Source: Actinomycetes bacterium
GTDB lineage: Bacteria > Actinomycetota > Actinomycetes > Actinomycetales > Micrococcaceae
Assembly: GCA_023426375.1 (NCBI GenBank)
Contig: JAFAAV010000051.1
Location: forward strand, 1 to 64,000
Length of the DNA: 64,000 nucleotides
Direction: 5' to 3'
In this document: in pieces, positions 34,977 through 43,701 of the stretch
Layout of the letters: each line of letters begins with the position of its first letter
Numbering within the stretch: position 1 is the first letter of the stretch
Program-made: the position numbers and the translations under genes
Notes under the pieces: generated by a model
The model's database searches: none
Seen by the model: only the letters and a program-made list of their open reading frames with translations
Told to the model about the DNA's origin: nothing

Positions 34977-35764
34977 TGGGAACAAAAGGCTCCTACTCCG
35001 GCAGCGCCGCCGGTGGTGACCTGCGCGACGGACTCGACGACTGGCTGGCCAACCTCCCCGGGGCTGACGGCCAGGTCCCGCCGCCCTCAGGCAGCCAGCC
35101 CTCGCTTCTCTCCCCGCTGAAGCAGTCCCCGAACTCACCAGCCGGCAGGGTGCTGCCCACGGCCGCGCTCTTCCGTTCCTCCCGCGGCGGAGGGGGAAGG
35201 GGCGGGGGTGGTGGCCGCCGGAGCGGCGAGAGCCTCACGCGATCGACGGCAGCCTCCGCGCGTTCCGCCGGCCGTGGGGCCGCAGCGGCATACGCGTACC
35301 GCAGTGGCGACGCGCAGACTCTCCGCGATCTCGGCCTGGACTACGACGCACTGCGAGCCAACCCGAACATCTTTGACGTCGCCCACCAGATCGCACAGAA
35401 AGTCTGTGAGGATCTCCCCGCGGGAACGATCGAAACTGCGGAGCAGATGGAGGTCGTCGGCAGGCTCGCCGAATGGCTCGTCGAGAGCGACAGCACGGGA
35501 ACGGACGTGTCGCTCGGGCAGATCGCCGAGGAAGCGGTCGCCCTGATCCTGGCCGAGGCATACCTCGTGGAGACCGCATCCAGTCTGAACACTAAGGACA
35601 TGTCAGGGGCCGAACGCGCGGCGTTCGAGGACGGGATTCGTCAGGCCGCGGAAGAGCTTGCCGCGCACGCGGACCTCTCGCCCAGCGGGCCCAGCGCCGA
35701 GGAGTTCACGCGCGCGATCGAAGACGGACTGGAATATCTCAGAACCATCCATGAGGCGGATTGA
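34976..35764 (+). CDS. qatB: QatB
   Basis: The protein is 262 aa and its ATG overlaps the qatA stop (TGATG). The N-terminus MGTKGSYSGSAAGGDLRDGL fits the short Gly-Ser opening of QatB proteins. A disordered Gly/Arg-rich stretch follows (about 65-80, SSRGGGGRGGGGGRRSG), then a helical C-terminal region of about 170 residues. Its biochemical role in the system is unknown. Position between the ATPase and the QueC-like protein makes the assignment secure despite low sequence conservation. Confidence 0.85.
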   Translation: MGTKGSYSGSAAGGDLRDGLDDWLANLPGADGQVPPPSGSQPSLLSPLKQSPNSPAGRVLPTAALFRSSRGGGGRGGGGGRRSGESLTRSTAASARSAGRGAAAAYAYRSGDAQTLRDLGLDYDALRANPNIFDVAHQIAQKVCEDLPAGTIETAEQMEVVGRLAEWLVESDSTGTDVSLGQIAEEAVALILAEAYLVETASSLNTKDMSGAERAAFEDGIRQAAEELAAHADLSPSGPSAEEFTRAIEDGLEYLRTIHEAD

Positions 35765-35765
35765 G

Positions 35766-37052
35766 ATGGCGCAGTTCGACCTTCGTTTCCAAGTCCCATC
35801 GGCGCTCACTCCCGAGTCCGCCGATCGCACGTTCTACTGGCCCACCGCTGGGGCCGGCACCTTCAACACCTCCCTGGGGCCCCGGCTGGGCAAGCTCGGC
35901 CCGGTGCGACGCGAGAACATCGAACTGTTCCGCCTCGCCGCGATGGTCTACGCCGCAGACCGCTCCGTCCCGCGACGGGCCGGCCGCGTCAACTGGACCC
36001 AACGCCACATTGCCCTGAGCGTCCCCGTCCACGACACGGCACCCTGGAACGCCATCACGGACCAGCTGCAGCAGCTCCTCGACTTCTTGTCGGGTGACCG
36101 ATGGAGGCTCACCTTCCGTGCAGCACGCATCCCTCGTGAGGACATCGCGCCCAACGGGTATCCCGACGTGCAGCGGGTGGTGCTCATGAGCGGCGGCGCC
36201 GACTCCGCCACCGGTGCATTCCTCGCGCGCACCCGGCCCGAACCGCATCTGCTTGTCTCTCACGTCGGGGCGACATCGATCTCACCCATTCAGCAGGACG
36301 TCGCCGAACGCATCCGAGACCTCTGCCCCGAGGGCAGCACGCAGCAGCACGCGCAGATCCGCTTCACCCGACGCCAGACACAACCCGGAGGACACCGGTT
36401 CAAGAATGAGAACACCACGCGAACCCGATCGTTCCTGTTCCTCGCGCTCGGCCTCGCCCTCGCCTCGGTCAACGAGGTGGAGCTCTGGATCCCCGAGAAC
36501 GGGTTCGCGTCACTGAACCCACCCCTGGGCCCTGACCAGCTCGGCAGTCTCTCCACCCGCACCACCCACCCGTGGTTCCTCACCGAACTGTCCAGACTCG
36601 TCTCCGCCGCTGGCGCATGGGGGACCCTGTCCAATCCATTCGCGGCGCAGACGAAGGGCGAGATGTTCCGGTGGCTGGCGGACCAGGTCGGCGATGGCCC
36701 GGCCTCGGACCTGCTCAGCGCCACCAACTCGTGCGCGTTCACCAACCGACGATGGCTCGGCGTGACAGCGACCGATCATTGCGGAACGTGCTTCGGGTGC
36801 CTGGTGCGCCGGGCATCGTTTGCGGCCGCGGAACTCACCGACCGAAGCACCTATGTGATCGACGCCCCTCCCAGCGAGGCCGCGAGATCTCAGCTCGAAA
36901 AGGCGTCGATCCTTCCCAGCATCCGCGGATTCGTGGCCCGCGGAATCCGGGTCAGCGACATCGCAGCGATGCGCCTGCCTGACGGGTACTCCGCATCCGA
37001 CGCCCGTGACCTCTGCGTCCGCGGCGCACGCGAGCTGGAAACGCTGACATGA
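35766..37052 (+). CDS. qatC: QatC: QueC-like nucleotide-modifying enzyme of the Qat system
   Basis: The protein is 428 aa from ATG 35766, just past the qatB stop; ATG 35751 in frame would overlap it. The PP-loop ATP pyrophosphatase motif VVLMSGGADSATGAF is at about 137-151. A zinc-type cysteine cluster follows: one Cys (SCAF) near 322, then CGTCFGC at about 339-345, as in QueC (7-cyano-7-deazaguanine synthase). About 130 extra N-terminal residues distinguish it from housekeeping QueC. No queC/queD/queE biosynthetic genes are nearby, supporting a defence role. Confidence 0.9.
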   Translation: MAQFDLRFQVPSALTPESADRTFYWPTAGAGTFNTSLGPRLGKLGPVRRENIELFRLAAMVYAADRSVPRRAGRVNWTQRHIALSVPVHDTAPWNAITDQLQQLLDFLSGDRWRLTFRAARIPREDIAPNGYPDVQRVVLMSGGADSATGAFLARTRPEPHLLVSHVGATSISPIQQDVAERIRDLCPEGSTQQHAQIRFTRRQTQPGGHRFKNENTTRTRSFLFLALGLALASVNEVELWIPENGFASLNPPLGPDQLGSLSTRTTHPWFLTELSRLVSAAGAWGTLSNPFAAQTKGEMFRWLADQVGDGPASDLLSATNSCAFTNRRWLGVTATDHCGTCFGCLVRRASFAAAELTDRSTYVIDAPPSEAARSQLEKASILPSIRGFVARGIRVSDIAAMRLPDGYSASDARDLCVRGARELETLT

Positions 37053-37822
37053 CCAACTTCCCGGCCGTTGACCTCCACGCCCACATCGACCCGACGATCA
37101 CCCCTCGGGACCTGCTGAACCTCCGAGCCGTGATCTTCGCGGCAAGCCGAAGCCTCGCCGAGTCGCGTCTCGCCCTCGATCGCCAGCACCACGACCTGCT
37201 CGCGATCTGGGGTGTCGGCGTTCACCCAGGAGTGAAGACCGCACTCGACGGCTACGACCCCGAGGAGTTCGAGCGTCTGATCGCCCGCACCCCCTACGTC
37301 GGCGAAATCGGACTCGACGCAAAAGTCCCATCCCGCCTCGCCAAACAGCACGAGGTGTTGGCCTCGCTGCTCACGCAACTCCAAGCGAAGCCCCGACTCA
37401 CGTCGATCCACAGCTACCGGGCAACCAACGAAGTCGTGGAGCATCTCGAACGCACCCCGATCACGGGCGCGATCCTGCACTGGTGGCTCGGCGATCGATC
37501 CACCACAAGGCGCGCGGTTGAACTCGGAGCCTACTTCTCGATCAACACCGCCACCCTGCGCCGAAGCGACGCCATCGACCTCATCCCCACGGACCGTCTC
37601 CTCCTAGAAACAGACCATCCCGATGGGAACCGCAGCGGAGCCCGCCCGCATCAACCTGGCAACGTCAGCGACGTCGAAGCAGCTCTCGCCAAGCAGCGCG
37701 GAGTCACCACCGCTCAGATCCGAGCCCACGCCTGGCGCAACCTCGCCACGCTTGTGAACACCACTGGGACGAAGCCTCTGCTGCCACCCCGAGTCGCAGC
37801 AATCCTCGGGGCTATCGAGTAA
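37049..37822 (+). CDS. qatD: QatD: TatD-like metal-dependent DNase of the Qat system
   Basis: This 257-aa protein overlaps qatC by 4 bases (ATGA). TatD metal ligands are present: DLHAHID (about 8-14), GVHPG (about 56), GEIGLD (about 91), TSIHSYRA, ILHWWLG and ETDHPDGNR (about 187-195). It should be an amidohydrolase-fold nuclease. It differs from housekeeping TatD in being linked to the qat genes and in the shortened middle section. It is the last gene of the operon; a 24-base gap separates it from the convergent HTH gene. Confidence 0.92.
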   Translation: MTNFPAVDLHAHIDPTITPRDLLNLRAVIFAASRSLAESRLALDRQHHDLLAIWGVGVHPGVKTALDGYDPEEFERLIARTPYVGEIGLDAKVPSRLAKQHEVLASLLTQLQAKPRLTSIHSYRATNEVVEHLERTPITGAILHWWLGDRSTTRRAVELGAYFSINTATLRRSDAIDLIPTDRLLLETDHPDGNRSGARPHQPGNVSDVEAALAKQRGVTTAQIRAHAWRNLATLVNTTGTKPLLPPRVAAILGAIE

Positions 37823-37846
37823 CACCCCCGACAGGGGCGCCGATAC

Positions 37847-38227
37847 TCACCGCACTCGCCCATGCGTGTCCCGAAGCTTCACACCCGCAGCGAGGAGCGC
37901 GACACGCACGGAACTGGGGTTGAATCCAAGGCGCGCGCCCACGCTCGCCAACGACTCACCCTGTTCGTAACGGCGGCACATCTCAAGCACCAGCGCAGGA
38001 GAGGGCTTCTCTCGACGGAGCCGGACCCCTCGCTCGCGCAAATGGCTTGAGAGGCGTTCACGACTCACCCCCAGATCCGTCGCGATGGTCCGCAGGATCT
38101 CCCCACCCCGATACCTCCGCTCGGCCTCAAGCAGCATCGTTTCCGTCAAGCGCGTCACCGGGCGCGGCAGCTGCTCCTCCTGGCGAACCAACGAGTCCCG
38201 ACGTCGAATCGCGTGATGCGACGACAC
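37847..38227 (-). CDS. Double helix-turn-helix protein, recombinase-C-terminus type (copy 1)
   Basis: This 126-aa protein has two helix-turn-helix segments: LLEAERRYRGGEILRTIATD (LGVSRERL) and LEMCRRYEQGESLASVGARL (GFNPSSV). It ends LRDTHGRVR, which resembles the DNA-binding tails of actinobacterial serine recombinases. The frame upstream of the ATG stays similar to copy 2 (NLAPAL...SSHHAIRRR versus NLAPAL...SSHRAIRH), so the start may lie further upstream, or the protein is a cut-off recombinase end. It is homologous to 45877-46320 in the same orientation. Confidence 0.65.
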   Translation of the reverse strand: MSSHHAIRRRDSLVRQEEQLPRPVTRLTETMLLEAERRYRGGEILRTIATDLGVSRERLSSHLRERGVRLRREKPSPALVLEMCRRYEQGESLASVGARLGFNPSSVRVALLAAGVKLRDTHGRVR

Positions 38228-38387
38228 GGCCCGCGTCAGCGCCGGGGCAAGGTTCTTTCGTTGTGGCTGGGGCTGGGGCTGGTGGTCAGGATGGTCTGGA
38301 TCGCTTCGGCTGGCTGGAGGGTGGCCTCGTCATCGTCATTGTCCTCATCATCGATGACCGCCGTCTCGACGGTCGCCCGGTTCGGCA

Positions 38388-39263
38388 TCAGACAGCGAAT
38401 TCCCGATTCAGAACGGATTGATCCCATTCGACTACGAGGTGCGAGAGTTCCTGCGCCTCTTCGTATGGGAGCAGATGCCCTCGATCTGGGAAGATGTGGA
38501 AAGTTCCGGCCCGGATGCCGGTCGCCACGGCCGTGCATGCGGACGGTGGACTCAGCGGGTCGCGTTCCGCGCCGAGGAGCAGCGTGGGCGAGGTGAAGTG
38601 CGCTGCGAAATCCGCCACGGTGGTCGATGTTGACGCGATGAAGCCTTCGAGCACGACGTCGCGGGATGCGAATGCTCCTGCCTGCCGCAAGTGCTCGTCG
38701 CGTATCCATCTGCGGAGCGTGCGGTCCTGCGTGCTGGTCATCAGGCTGCCGCCGATTCCGGCGATGAGCTTGCTCGCAAGGAGACGGCGTCCGAGTTCTG
38801 GCGGGAGGTGTCGGGCAAGCGCGTAGTAGCTCCTCGCGGCCGCAGTCGCGATCCGTCTCGGTCCGGTGAGCGGCGGTTCGAGGATCGGGTTGATGAGCAC
38901 TGTCCCATCGGGCGTGGTGCCCTGCGCGACAGCCGCACTGACGATGACGCTGCCGAAGGAGTGCCCGAGCAGCAGCTTCGTTTGCGGGAGCCGCTCTGCG
39001 AGCTCGCCCAGCCACGCGCCGTAGCCGACAGCATCGTGGGTTCCTTGAAGTGGGCTGGAGGCTCCTGCACCGGGAAGGTCAGGGACAAGCACGCGATAGC
39101 CGTGCGAGGCTAGGGCGATCGCGAGGGGTTCCAGCCCGTAGTGGGTGCCGCGGAAGCCGTGCACCGCAAGCACGGCCGGTCCGTCCTCTGGCCCGTAGGT
39201 GTAGACCGTGGTCCGTGAGCCGCCTGCCTCAATGGGCAATGCGTCACTCTGCTCAAGCTGCAT
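38388..39263 (-). CDS. Alpha/beta hydrolase
   Basis: The protein is 291 aa from ATG 39263; it overlaps the end of the glycosyltransferase by 11 bases. The alpha/beta hydrolase fold shows an oxyanion HGFRGTHYGL, the nucleophile elbow GHSFGS (about residue 95), an acid residue region (LLLGAERDPLSPP) and the catalytic His FPDRGHLLPYEE. The substrate is unknown. As last gene of a five-gene operon with a GT4 glycosyltransferase and ABC transporter, it may act on a glycolipid or other envelope molecule (inference). Confidence 0.85.
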   Translation of the reverse strand: MQLEQSDALPIEAGGSRTTVYTYGPEDGPAVLAVHGFRGTHYGLEPLAIALASHGYRVLVPDLPGAGASSPLQGTHDAVGYGAWLGELAERLPQTKLLLGHSFGSVIVSAAVAQGTTPDGTVLINPILEPPLTGPRRIATAAARSYYALARHLPPELGRRLLASKLIAGIGGSLMTSTQDRTLRRWIRDEHLRQAGAFASRDVVLEGFIASTSTTVADFAAHFTSPTLLLGAERDPLSPPSACTAVATGIRAGTFHIFPDRGHLLPYEEAQELSHLVVEWDQSVLNREFAV

Positions 39264-40467
39264 ACTGCACGCCTCCGATTCGCTCGGCGTGATTCCGCTG
39301 CGCGTGAACCGCTTGCGCTTCGCGGTACAGCTCTTCGGCCTGAGCGGTGAGGCGACTCTGCGTGAACTTCTCTGAGGGCCTGTGGTGGGTTCCGTGCGGA
39401 TACTCGTGCTGGACGAAGTGGCGGATGGTCTCAGCGAACGCGTCGATCGAATCATCCGCGGCGGTGTGGCGGAACTCGGCGGGAAGATCGTGGGCGATGC
39501 TCCGGTCGCGCAGGATCACCGGGGTGCCGACGGAGACGGCCTCGTAGACGGTCAGGCCCTGGGTCTCGTATCCGACGGAGCTCTGCACGACGGCATCCGC
39601 ATTCCGCATCGCCCACAGCACGCTCTGGTGGGCCACGGCTCCGAAGAACGTGACACAGTGGGAGATCTCGAGTTCCACCGTCTTCCGGCGGGCGCGGGCG
39701 AGATCACTCCCGGCGCCGTACACGTGAATGTCGGCATCGACGCCGGAGCGGGCGAAGGCCTCGAAGAAGTCGCCGATGCGCTTCTCCTGGCTGACTCGTC
39801 CGGGCCACAGCAGCACGGGACGGCTTCGAGGCGCGCGCGGTGTCTGGCGCACGATGCCGAGCAGCGCGTCGTCGACACCGGTCGGGAGGACATGGATCTC
39901 CGCATCGATGCCATACCCGTGCAGGCGCTGAGCGAAGTGGGTGCTGGGCGCGACGATCACGTCGGCGCGATCGGCGAAGGCGCGCGTGTAGTCGGCGATG
40001 CTGCGCACGTCCGCAACGTCGAGGAATCGCCGTTGCGCGAGGTACAGCAGTCGGAACACTGTGCGCGGGAAGGGGAGGATCGCGGGGAGCCCGACTTCGA
40101 TGTTCGTGTGCATGGTATGCACGAGCGGCAGGCGATGTCGCGCTGCGAACCGGTAGCCGTTCCACGCTCCCCACACGTCGCCCTGCACGTGCACGCAATC
40201 GACGGGCGGCTTCTGCGCGAAGGCGAGATCAATCGCGTCGTCGAACCTGTTGCCCGCGAGGCTGAACGAGTGCTCGCCGACCTGGATGGCCCCGATCGAG
40301 ACGTCGTCGGGGTGCGAGTACTTCGGCGACGGAGTGCGCTTGGACTTTGGCGCGCACACGGTGACCCTGTGTCCGAGTCGTTCGAGGTGCTGGCGCTGCA
40401 GCCCGAGCGAGACCTGCAGACCGCCGAGGGTTGCTGGGTGTTGGTCGCTGAAGAAGGCGATATGCAT
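39253..40467 (-). CDS. GT4-family glycosyltransferase
   Basis: The protein is 404 aa from ATG 40467; the frame continues to 41280 upstream but that part covers the DMT gene and is rejected. It has a GT-B fold with MHIAFFSDQHPATLGGLQVS start, acceptor-side GDVWGAWNGYR, VDCVHVQGD and HTMHTNIEVGLP, and donor-side LLWPGRVSQEKRIGDFFEAF. The GT4 EX7E-like end is VVQSSVGYETQGLTVYEAVS. The pattern is that of retaining transferases using nucleotide sugars to glycosylate lipids or envelope glycans. It is cytoplasmic, membrane-associated by family habit. Confidence 0.88.
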   Translation of the reverse strand: MHIAFFSDQHPATLGGLQVSLGLQRQHLERLGHRVTVCAPKSKRTPSPKYSHPDDVSIGAIQVGEHSFSLAGNRFDDAIDLAFAQKPPVDCVHVQGDVWGAWNGYRFAARHRLPLVHTMHTNIEVGLPAILPFPRTVFRLLYLAQRRFLDVADVRSIADYTRAFADRADVIVAPSTHFAQRLHGYGIDAEIHVLPTGVDDALLGIVRQTPRAPRSRPVLLWPGRVSQEKRIGDFFEAFARSGVDADIHVYGAGSDLARARRKTVELEISHCVTFFGAVAHQSVLWAMRNADAVVQSSVGYETQGLTVYEAVSVGTPVILRDRSIAHDLPAEFRHTAADDSIDAFAETIRHFVQHEYPHGTHHRPSEKFTQSRLTAQAEELYREAQAVHAQRNHAERIGGVQYAA

Positions 40468-40475
40468 GACGGTTC

Positions 40476-41387
40476 CTAACTGTGCGAAAGATGACCGGCA
40501 GGGATCGGGGACGCCTGCGCGTGCTCGGAGGTGCGGTGCAGGCGGCTGACCCCGGCGACTCCAATGCAGGCGAGCGCGCCGCAGAGGATCAGCCCGAGGG
40601 CGGGCAGTAGGGTGAGTGCCGCTTCGCCGAGCACGGTGATGCCGACGACGGCTGCGGTGAGCGGGTCGACGATGGTGAGCGCTGCGACGACGACCGGCAC
40701 CGGGAAGAAGCGGTGCGAGCGCTGCAGCAGCACGTTCGCGACAATTCCTCCCACCGCTACCACGCCGAGTCCGAGCAGGATGTCGGGGGCTGTCAGGACG
40801 GGGATGAATCCGTCTCTGAGGACGAGGGTCACGATCGTCTTCAAGACGGTCGTGATGCTGCCGAACACCATCGCTCCGATCACGAGCCCGGACAGGCGCG
40901 CTCCCGGATGCGAGGCCGTCCGCCCGAGGATCGCGGCGATGACCCCGAAGACGGTGAGCGCCAGGAGGATCACCGCCGCCACGAGGAATTGCGTGTGCGG
41001 GTCGAGAGACGGGGTTCCGGTGGCAGGGTGGGTTCCCAGGATCGCGATGAATCCGAGGATGCCGATGATGCACAGCACCACGGAGGCAACGCCCGCGCGG
41101 GTCATCGCGACCCTGCCCGCGACGCCGCCGAATGCCGCCGAGGCGGCGAGGGCGACGACGCTCATCGACTGCACGGCGCTGACCGGAGCCAGCGCGAGCG
41201 CGATAAAGTTCGTCGACACAGCGACCCCCAGCAGGAGGAGTCCGAGCAGCCACCGCGGTGAGATGAGGAACGTGCGCCACCGGCCGCCTGCCTGATAGAC
41301 AGCCCGCGACTGCAGCTCGGACCCGCTCGCGAGCAGCACTGCGCCGCCGAATGCGACGGCGAGCCCGAGGAAGAACGTCGGGGTCAC
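40476..41387 (-). CDS. DMT-type multi-pass membrane protein
   Basis: This 303-aa protein has nine or ten hydrophobic helices (LGLAVAFGGAVLLASGSELQ at the start; SVVALAASAAFGGVAGRVAM; VVVAALTIVDPLTAAVVGIT). It resembles the DMT/NIPA-like transporters often annotated only as membrane proteins. It starts one base after the FtsX-like permease stop and ends 8 bases before the glycosyltransferase, firmly in the operon. It may flip or export the product of the glycosyltransferase, by inference from position only. Confidence 0.72.
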   Translation of the reverse strand: MTPTFFLGLAVAFGGAVLLASGSELQSRAVYQAGGRWRTFLISPRWLLGLLLLGVAVSTNFIALALAPVSAVQSMSVVALAASAAFGGVAGRVAMTRAGVASVVLCIIGILGFIAILGTHPATGTPSLDPHTQFLVAAVILLALTVFGVIAAILGRTASHPGARLSGLVIGAMVFGSITTVLKTIVTLVLRDGFIPVLTAPDILLGLGVVAVGGIVANVLLQRSHRFFPVPVVVAALTIVDPLTAAVVGITVLGEAALTLLPALGLILCGALACIGVAGVSRLHRTSEHAQASPIPAGHLSHS

Positions 41388-41388
41388 G

Positions 41389-42732
41389 TCACTCGCCCCG
41401 TTCCGGGGCTTCGAGCACGCGCCCCAGCACAGGCCTGGTGACGGCGACCCCTGCGCGGATCAGCAGCAGGCCGAGCAGCAGAACGACGACGATCGCCGCG
41501 GTGAACAGCGGTGCGACCATGATCGCGATGGCGACGATGAAGGAGGTGACCGCGACCGACGCGATGGCGGCGCCGATTACGGCGGTGTTCGCCGGGGTGG
41601 TCACACGAAGCCGGCGCATCCGGTTGACGTCTGCCCGTGGCATCCCGATCCTGTCGAGTGCGACGTACAGCTCGCGATTCTCCAGGATGCCTGCGGTCTG
41701 AGTGATGGCCACCTGGCAGGCGACGACGATGAAGGAGACGGCGACGAGTGCGAGCAGCATCGTGCGGGCGTCGGAAAACATGAGCAGCTGGTCGCGCGTC
41801 ATCACCTCACGGCTCGCGCTGCGGCTGATCGTGTCGAGATACCCCAGGAGGGAGGCGGCGGGGATAAGGATGAAGGTCGCCAGTGCCAGCGTGGAGACGC
41901 TGCGCCACGCGGCACGCGGGTCGTCCTGGATGCCGCGCGCGGCAACCAACCGTGCCGGATCAGACGTGCGTGCTGCGACCCGTCGTGAGATCAGGGCGAC
42001 GGCGAACGGGCCGACCACGCCGAGCACGGCCATCACCGCGAGTACGACCGCAGTGAGCGCGCCGAGCATCACGATCACGCCCCAACTCGGGGACATCATC
42101 TGTGTCACGAGCACCGCCAGCCCGACCACGACGAGTGCGATCACGACACGGAACCAGCTCATCTTCGGGGCGTCCTGCCGGGTGCGCACCCCGAGCGGGG
42201 AGAGCACGACGCGGCGCAGCCCGAGCAGCGCGCTCAGGGCGGCGATGATCACCAGGGCGGGCGGGATCGCCACCATCAGCCACCAGGGCAGCCACAGTTC
42301 TGATGCCTGGAGCGGTTCGCCGTGGATGGACAGCAGGGAGAGCGCGTAGGGAAGCCCGGCGGAGCACGCGGTGCCGGCCAGCACACCGATCGCGGCGACG
42401 ACGGTGACCTCGGCGACCGCGATCCGGCGCACCCGGCGGGCTGTGACGCCTAGCAGGCGGAGGGTCGCGAGCCGGTCATCGCGGCTGCGGGCGGCGAGCC
42501 TCGCGGTCGCGGTGCCGAGGGTGATGAGCGGCACCAGGAGCAACGCCACAAGGCCGAACGCGAGGACCTGGTAGCCGATCTCCTCGGTGGGCGCGTTCCA
42601 GAACGCGAACGCGAGCATGGCGACGGCGAAGGCCAGCACGGCGGTGACGCCGGAGGCGATGACCTGGAGCCCGGTGATCGTCGCCGAACCTCGGGTCGGA
42701 CGGATGAGCAGGAGGACGGCGTGCGGGTTCAT
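41389..42732 (-). CDS. FtsX-like ABC transporter permease
   Basis: This 447-aa protein has multiple membrane helices in two FtsX-like clusters, with TARLAARSRDDRLATLRLLG VTARRVRRIAV, the characteristic cytoplasmic segment of FtsX/MacB permeases. The large extracellular domain is short compared with MacB. It overlaps the ATPase gene by 4 bases. The pair resembles BceAB-type and other antimicrobial peptide or lipid exporters, usually sensed by an adjacent two-component system, as here. Confidence 0.85.
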   Translation of the reverse strand: MNPHAVLLLIRPTRGSATITGLQVIASGVTAVLAFAVAMLAFAFWNAPTEEIGYQVLAFGLVALLLVPLITLGTATARLAARSRDDRLATLRLLGVTARRVRRIAVAEVTVVAAIGVLAGTACSAGLPYALSLLSIHGEPLQASELWLPWWLMVAIPPALVIIAALSALLGLRRVVLSPLGVRTRQDAPKMSWFRVVIALVVVGLAVLVTQMMSPSWGVIVMLGALTAVVLAVMAVLGVVGPFAVALISRRVAARTSDPARLVAARGIQDDPRAAWRSVSTLALATFILIPAASLLGYLDTISRSASREVMTRDQLLMFSDARTMLLALVAVSFIVVACQVAITQTAGILENRELYVALDRIGMPRADVNRMRRLRVTTPANTAVIGAAIASVAVTSFIVAIAIMVAPLFTAAIVVVLLLGLLLIRAGVAVTRPVLGRVLEAPERGE

Positions 42733-43460
42733 GCGTCCGCCTCGATGCGTCCGTCGCGCAGACGGATGATCCGGTCGCAGCGGGACGCGACGTGTGCATC
42801 GTGCGTGACGATCAGCACGGCACGGTCCACTCCGCGGCCCGCATGGAGCAGCGCATCGAGCACCTCGTCTGCAGTGTGTGAATCGAGGGCACCGGTTGGT
42901 TCATCGGCGAAGATCAGGCTCGGGCCGGTGATGAGCGCGCGGGCGATCGCGACGCGTTGCGCCTGCCCGCCGGAGAGCTGCCCGATGCGGCGATCGTCGA
43001 GGCCGGCGAGCCCCAGGCGCGTCAGCTCCGCATCCGCTCGTTTCGCCGCTTCGGAACGCGGCGTGCCCGTGAGCAGCAGCGGAAGTGCGACGTTCTCCGC
43101 CGCGGTGAGCTCGGGCAAAAGCATGCCTTGCTGGAACACGAACCCGAAGCGCCTCAACCGGAACGACGACCGCGCATCCTCCGAAAGTGCCGCGAGGTCG
43201 TCGTATCCGCTGCCATCAGGACGGTTCAGAATCACCGTGCCGGCATCGGCGGGGAGAATCCCGGCGAGCACGTGCAGGAGTGTGGACTTCCCTGATCCGC
43301 TTGGCCCCATAATCGCGACAGACTCGCCGGCAATGACCGTGACATCCGCATCGAGCAGTGCCTGGGTCTGCCCGAATGATTTGCTTGCTCCCTCAGCCTG
43401 GAGCAGCCAGCGTGAAGCGATGTGCGCGCCTTGGGGGTCGCGACGGATGTCGGTGTTCAT
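42729..43460 (-). CDS. ABC transporter ATP-binding protein (LolD/MacB type)
   Basis: This 243-aa protein has Walker A MGPSGSGKST (about 51-60), Q-loop VFQQGMLLP, signature LSGGQAQRVAIARAL (about 155-169), Walker B LIFADEPTGALDS and H-loop IVTHDAHV. The GTPRSEAAKRADAELTRLGL spacer is as in MacB-group ATPases. It is first in the operon, divergent from the histidine kinase. With the FtsX-like permease it should act on envelope lipids or peptides. Confidence 0.9.
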   Translation of the reverse strand: MNTDIRRDPQGAHIASRWLLQAEGASKSFGQTQALLDADVTVIAGESVAIMGPSGSGKSTLLHVLAGILPADAGTVILNRPDGSGYDDLAALSEDARSSFRLRRFGFVFQQGMLLPELTAAENVALPLLLTGTPRSEAAKRADAELTRLGLAGLDDRRIGQLSGGQAQRVAIARALITGPSLIFADEPTGALDSHTADEVLDALLHAGRGVDRAVLIVTHDAHVASRCDRIIRLRDGRIEADA

Positions 43461-43701
43461 CGTGGTGTCTCTCCAGCGTTCGTGGTGGTTTCAGCGGCGC
43501 TATTCACGCTAGAAATCAGCACCCATGGGTCGATACCAACCAGGGGTCGAACTCTGGTGCCACGGCGCCGACCAACGTTCCACCCGTGGTTGGTGGTCGC
43601 GGCCGCGACGCCCCGATACCGTCAAAGTGCAGGCATCACCGAGAGCCGCGTCTGGTAGATGCTCGGGGAACTACGAGACGATGGAGAAACGAGGAGGGAT
43701 G

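Noticed and set aside
35766..37052. QueC as part of queuosine synthesis
   Set aside because: No queD, queE or folE is nearby, and the gene sits in the qatABCD order with a long N-terminal extension.
40468..41280. Long N-terminal extension of the glycosyltransferase frame
   Set aside because: It is Arg/His-rich, antisense-free but overlaps the DMT gene in another frame; MHIAFFSDQ at 40467 is the normal GT4 start.
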